Shown: piece after piece, positions 61,894 through 64,000 of the stretch
How the letters are laid out: every line of letters begins with the position of its first letter
Numbering within the stretch: the stretch's first letter is position 1
Assembly: GCF_003094615.1 (NCBI RefSeq)
Contig: NZ_QDKO01000010.1
Span: 62,001 to 126,000 of the forward strand
Direction: 5' to 3'
Length of the DNA: 64,000 nt
DNA from: Caulobacter radicis
Lineage (GTDB): Bacteria; Pseudomonadota; Alphaproteobacteria; Caulobacterales; Caulobacteraceae
Made by a program: the position numbers and the translations under genes
Notes under the pieces: generated by a model
What the model saw: only the letters and a program-made list of their open reading frames with translations
Databases searched by the model: none
Told to the model about the DNA's origin: nothing

Positions 61894-64000
61894 CTACTTC
61901 ACCGCCACGGTCGCGCGGCGCTCCAGCTTGCCCCAGCCGACGCGGCCGCCGCGCACGGCGGTCAGCACTGATTTCACCACCACGTAGTACATCAGCTGGC
62001 GGTAGCCGAAGCGCTGCACCGGCAGGTAGGGCAGGTCGGCCCAGGGCGCGCGCTTCTCCAGGGCCATGCCCAGGGCGCCGGCCGACAGGTCCACCAGAAT
62101 GAACACCGCCCAGTAGAGCAGGCCGCGCACCATGTCGTCGGGCCGCCACTCCAGCGGATGGGCGAGCGCGGCGTAAAGGCCCGAGACCAGGCTCCAGATC
62201 ACGGCCAGGTCGACCAGCGGCGCGGCCACGGCCAGCAGGATCTGGAACAGCCAGATCTGGGGCAGGGCCACGAAGCCCAGCACCGGGGTCTTCGGATTGA
62301 ACAGCGCCGCGCGGTGCTTCCACACGCATTGCAGGGTGCCGAACGACCAGCGGAAGCGCTGCTTGAGCAGCCCCGACACCGTGTCGGGGGCCTCGGTATA
62401 GGCGCGGGCGGCCGGGTCGAAGGCCACCTTCCAGCCGGCGCGCTGGCAGGCGATGGTCAGGTCCTGGTCCTCGGCCAGGGTGTCTGAGGGATAGCCGCCC
62501 AGGGCGTCGAGCACGCTCTTGCGCCATGCCCCGACGGCGCCGGGCACCACGGTCACCGCGCCCAGGGCCGCCAGCGCCCGCCGCTCCAGGTTCTGGGCGG
62601 TGACGTATTCCAGCGCCTGCCAGCGGGTGACGATGTTGAGGCGGTTGCCGACGATGGCGTTGCCGGCCACCGCGCCGATCTTGGGATCTGCGAACCAGCG
62701 CACCAGCCGGCCGATGGTCGAGGTGGGGAACTGGGTGTCGGCGTCCAGGGCCACGACATATTCGCCCCTGGCCACGGCCAGGCCGCGGTTGACGGCCCGC
62801 GCCTTGCCGCCGTTCTCGAACGACAGCAGGGTCACGCGCGGATCGCCCGCGAAGTGGTCGCGCACCTCCTGGGCCGTGCGGTCCTTGGAGCCGTCGTCGA
62901 GGACCAGCACTTCGATGTTCGTCCAGTCGCTTTCCAGGATCCGCGCCACCGAGGCGGCGATGACCTTCTCCTCGTTGAAGCAGGGGATCAGCACGCTGAC
63001 CAGCGGACCGGTGGCGGGGTCGAGGTCGTCGGGCGTGCGCTCGGTCGCCTTGTGGACGAGGGCCAGGCAGGCCAGGAAGACGAGGCGCGCCACGCCCAGG
63101 GCGATGGCGGTGATGAAGAGCCCGACCAGCAGGGCGTTCAGCCCCCGGAAGAAGCCGAAACCCAGGCGGTCCAGCGCCAGGCCCACCGGGTCGCGTTCGC
63201 TCTTGGGCATCACCTGCTCGGGGGTCATGCCGGCCAGTTCGCCGACCGTGACGAGGCGATAGCCGCGGGCGCGGATGCCGTCGATCAGGCCGGGCAGGGC
63301 CTTGATGGTGTTCTCGCGATTGCCGCCGGCGTCGTGCAGCAGCACCACCTGGCCGGGATTGGCGCCCGGATGGTCGAGCCGGTCGAGCGCGCGGTCGATG
63401 ATCACCTGCGGCGGCGGCTTCTGCCAGTCGTCGGTGTCGATCCGCAGGCCGACGATCAGGTAGCCGAGCGTCTGGGCGATGACCAGCGGGTCCACCTCGC
63501 GCGGGGTCGAGGGCTCGGCGTCGCCGAAGAACGGCGGGCGGAACAGGCGCATCGAGCGGCCGGTGACCACCTCGAACAGGCGCTGGGTGGCGTTCAGCTC
63601 GACCTGGGTCTGGGGCAGCGGCGTCTCGCCGATATTGGGGTGGGTCCAGGTGTGGCCGCCCACATCGTGGCCCTCGCGGATCTCGCGCGCCACCAGGCCC
63701 GGATGCTTCTGCATGTTCTGGCCGATGACGAAGAAGGTCGCCGGGGCGTTCTTGGCCTTGAGGATGTCGAGGATCTTCGGCGTCCAGCGCGGGTCGGGAC
63801 CGTCGTCGAAGGTCAGGGCCACCAGGCCCGGCTTCTGGCCGTAACGCTCGATGACATAGGAGCTGGGCAGCACGTCGTAGGTCTCGCCCGAGATCAGGCC
63901 GGTGTCGGGGTCGAACTCCAGGGAGCGCTTGCCGGGCGTGGGCAGGGACGAGACGCGCAGCACCTCGCCGCCGCCGTCGAAGTCGACGCTCTGGCCGGCC
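61894..64000 (-). CDS. Polysaccharide deacetylase-glycosyltransferase fusion, N-terminus cut off
   Basis: The frame is still open at the right edge of the window, so the start is missing; about 701 residues are visible. A NodB-type deacetylase domain comes first (LVALTFDDGPDPRWTPKILD, zinc motif HTWTHPN and RPPFFGDAE), then two membrane segments, then a processive GT2 domain (LIPCFNEEKVI, ALDADTQFP, QRAGWKVAFDP and the QRFRW motif), then three to four more membrane helices. The visible N-terminal VDFDGGGEVLRV is like the end of a GH18-type domain, so a three-domain GH18-NodB-GT2 protein is likely. Such enzymes build and trim cell-surface beta-linked aminosugar polymers. Substrate not determined. 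Confidence 0.85.
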   Translation of the reverse strand, partial: AGQSVDFDGGGEVLRVSSLPTPGKRSLEFDPDTGLISGETYDVLPSSYVIERYGQKPGLVALTFDDGPDPRWTPKILDILKAKNAPATFFVIGQNMQKHPGLVAREIREGHDVGGHTWTHPNIGETPLPQTQVELNATQRLFEVVTGRSMRLFRPPFFGDAEPSTPREVDPLVIAQTLGYLIVGLRIDTDDWQKPPPQVIIDRALDRLDHPGANPGQVVLLHDAGGNRENTIKALPGLIDGIRARGYRLVTVGELAGMTPEQVMPKSERDPVGLALDRLGFGFFRGLNALLVGLFITAIALGVARLVFLACLALVHKATERTPDDLDPATGPLVSVLIPCFNEEKVIAASVARILESDWTNIEVLVLDDGSKDRTAQEVRDHFAGDPRVTLLSFENGGKARAVNRGLAVARGEYVVALDADTQFPTSTIGRLVRWFADPKIGAVAGNAIVGNRLNIVTRWQALEYVTAQNLERRALAALGAVTVVPGAVGAWRKSVLDALGGYPSDTLAEDQDLTIACQRAGWKVAFDPAARAYTEAPDTVSGLLKQRFRWSFGTLQCVWKHRAALFNPKTPVLGFVALPQIWLFQILLAVAAPLVDLAVIWSLVSGLYAALAHPLEWRPDDMVRGLLYWAVFILVDLSAGALGMALEKRAPWADLPYLPVQRFGYRQLMYYVVVKSVLTAVRGGRVGWGKLERRATVAVK

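Overview
The window is GC-rich chromosomal DNA from an alphaproteobacterium of the Caulobacter type. The evidence is a LOV histidine kinase with the LovK layout (369 aa, GRNCRFLQ motif with Cys70, His180), the phoR-pstC-pstA-pstB-phoU-phoB order, many Tat or Sec signal peptides and outer-membrane proteins, a sucC-sucD-sucA-sucB cluster, and families of GC-rich intergenic palindromes. This placement rests on gene content and on what I know of the families; no search was run. I saw no rRNA, tRNA, insertion sequence, prophage or CRISPR array.

Layout. 1-1305: start of a LovR-like regulator and lovK on the minus strand, behind a sequence matching the general-stress sigma-T (EcfG) promoter. 1394-8791: two tandem sulfate-binding paralogues, a phosphate-selective-type porin and a large autotransporter, all on minus. 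9036-15667: the phosphate regulon on plus (phoR, pstCAB, phoU, phoB) with a three-repeat Pho box across the phoR stop codon. 15963-17090: a MerR regulator divergent from a small cation-efflux protein, with a perfect palindromic operator between them. 17209-24196: a cysteine hydrolase, a hybrid histidine kinase, purD, an APH-fold kinase and an amidohydrolase. 24333-33604: a lipid A/envelope cluster on minus (pmbA, cysQ-like, DUF4170, MsbA-like ABC, DUF374 acyltransferase, CDF transporter, waaA, lpxK) with a phosphatase-like gene on the opposite strand. 33657-52697: mixed housekeeping and accessory genes, including a MAPEG protein, an SDR/LysR pair, an M14 peptidase, ubiD, an ABC exporter, a methyltransferase, a fatty-acid desaturase, ubiA, a catalase and an aldo/keto reductase. 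52874-59525: sucB, sucA, sucD and sucC on minus. 60071-64000: a soluble two-PAS chemoreceptor and a partial deacetylase-glycosyltransferase fusion.

How the parts work together. PhoR/PhoB probably control pstCAB through the Pho box, although no pstS lies here. The 24.3-33.6 kb block has overlapping stop/start codons (ATGA or GTGA) at pmbA-cysQ, msbA-acyltransferase, CDF-waaA and waaA-lpxK, so much of Kdo/lipid A assembly and export looks translationally coupled. The suc cluster encodes the 2-oxoglutarate dehydrogenase E1 and E2 subunits and succinyl-CoA synthetase, two successive TCA steps.

The most unusual signal is outside the genes. At least ten intergenic elements share one plan: two inverted arms, each with a CCTCCCC-type hairpin and a second hairpin whose stem sequence is swapped between copies while pairing is kept (CGATCG, GTCGC, TCGGC, GGCCC types). 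Other palindrome families (CTCTCTC type, CTTCCCCC type, GTCATTCCCG type, and a classic REP) are interspersed and sometimes nested in each other. Two very long perfect stems lie between sucD and sucA, and a lower-GC 0.5-kb patch with a double CxxCG protein sits inside a broken palindrome.
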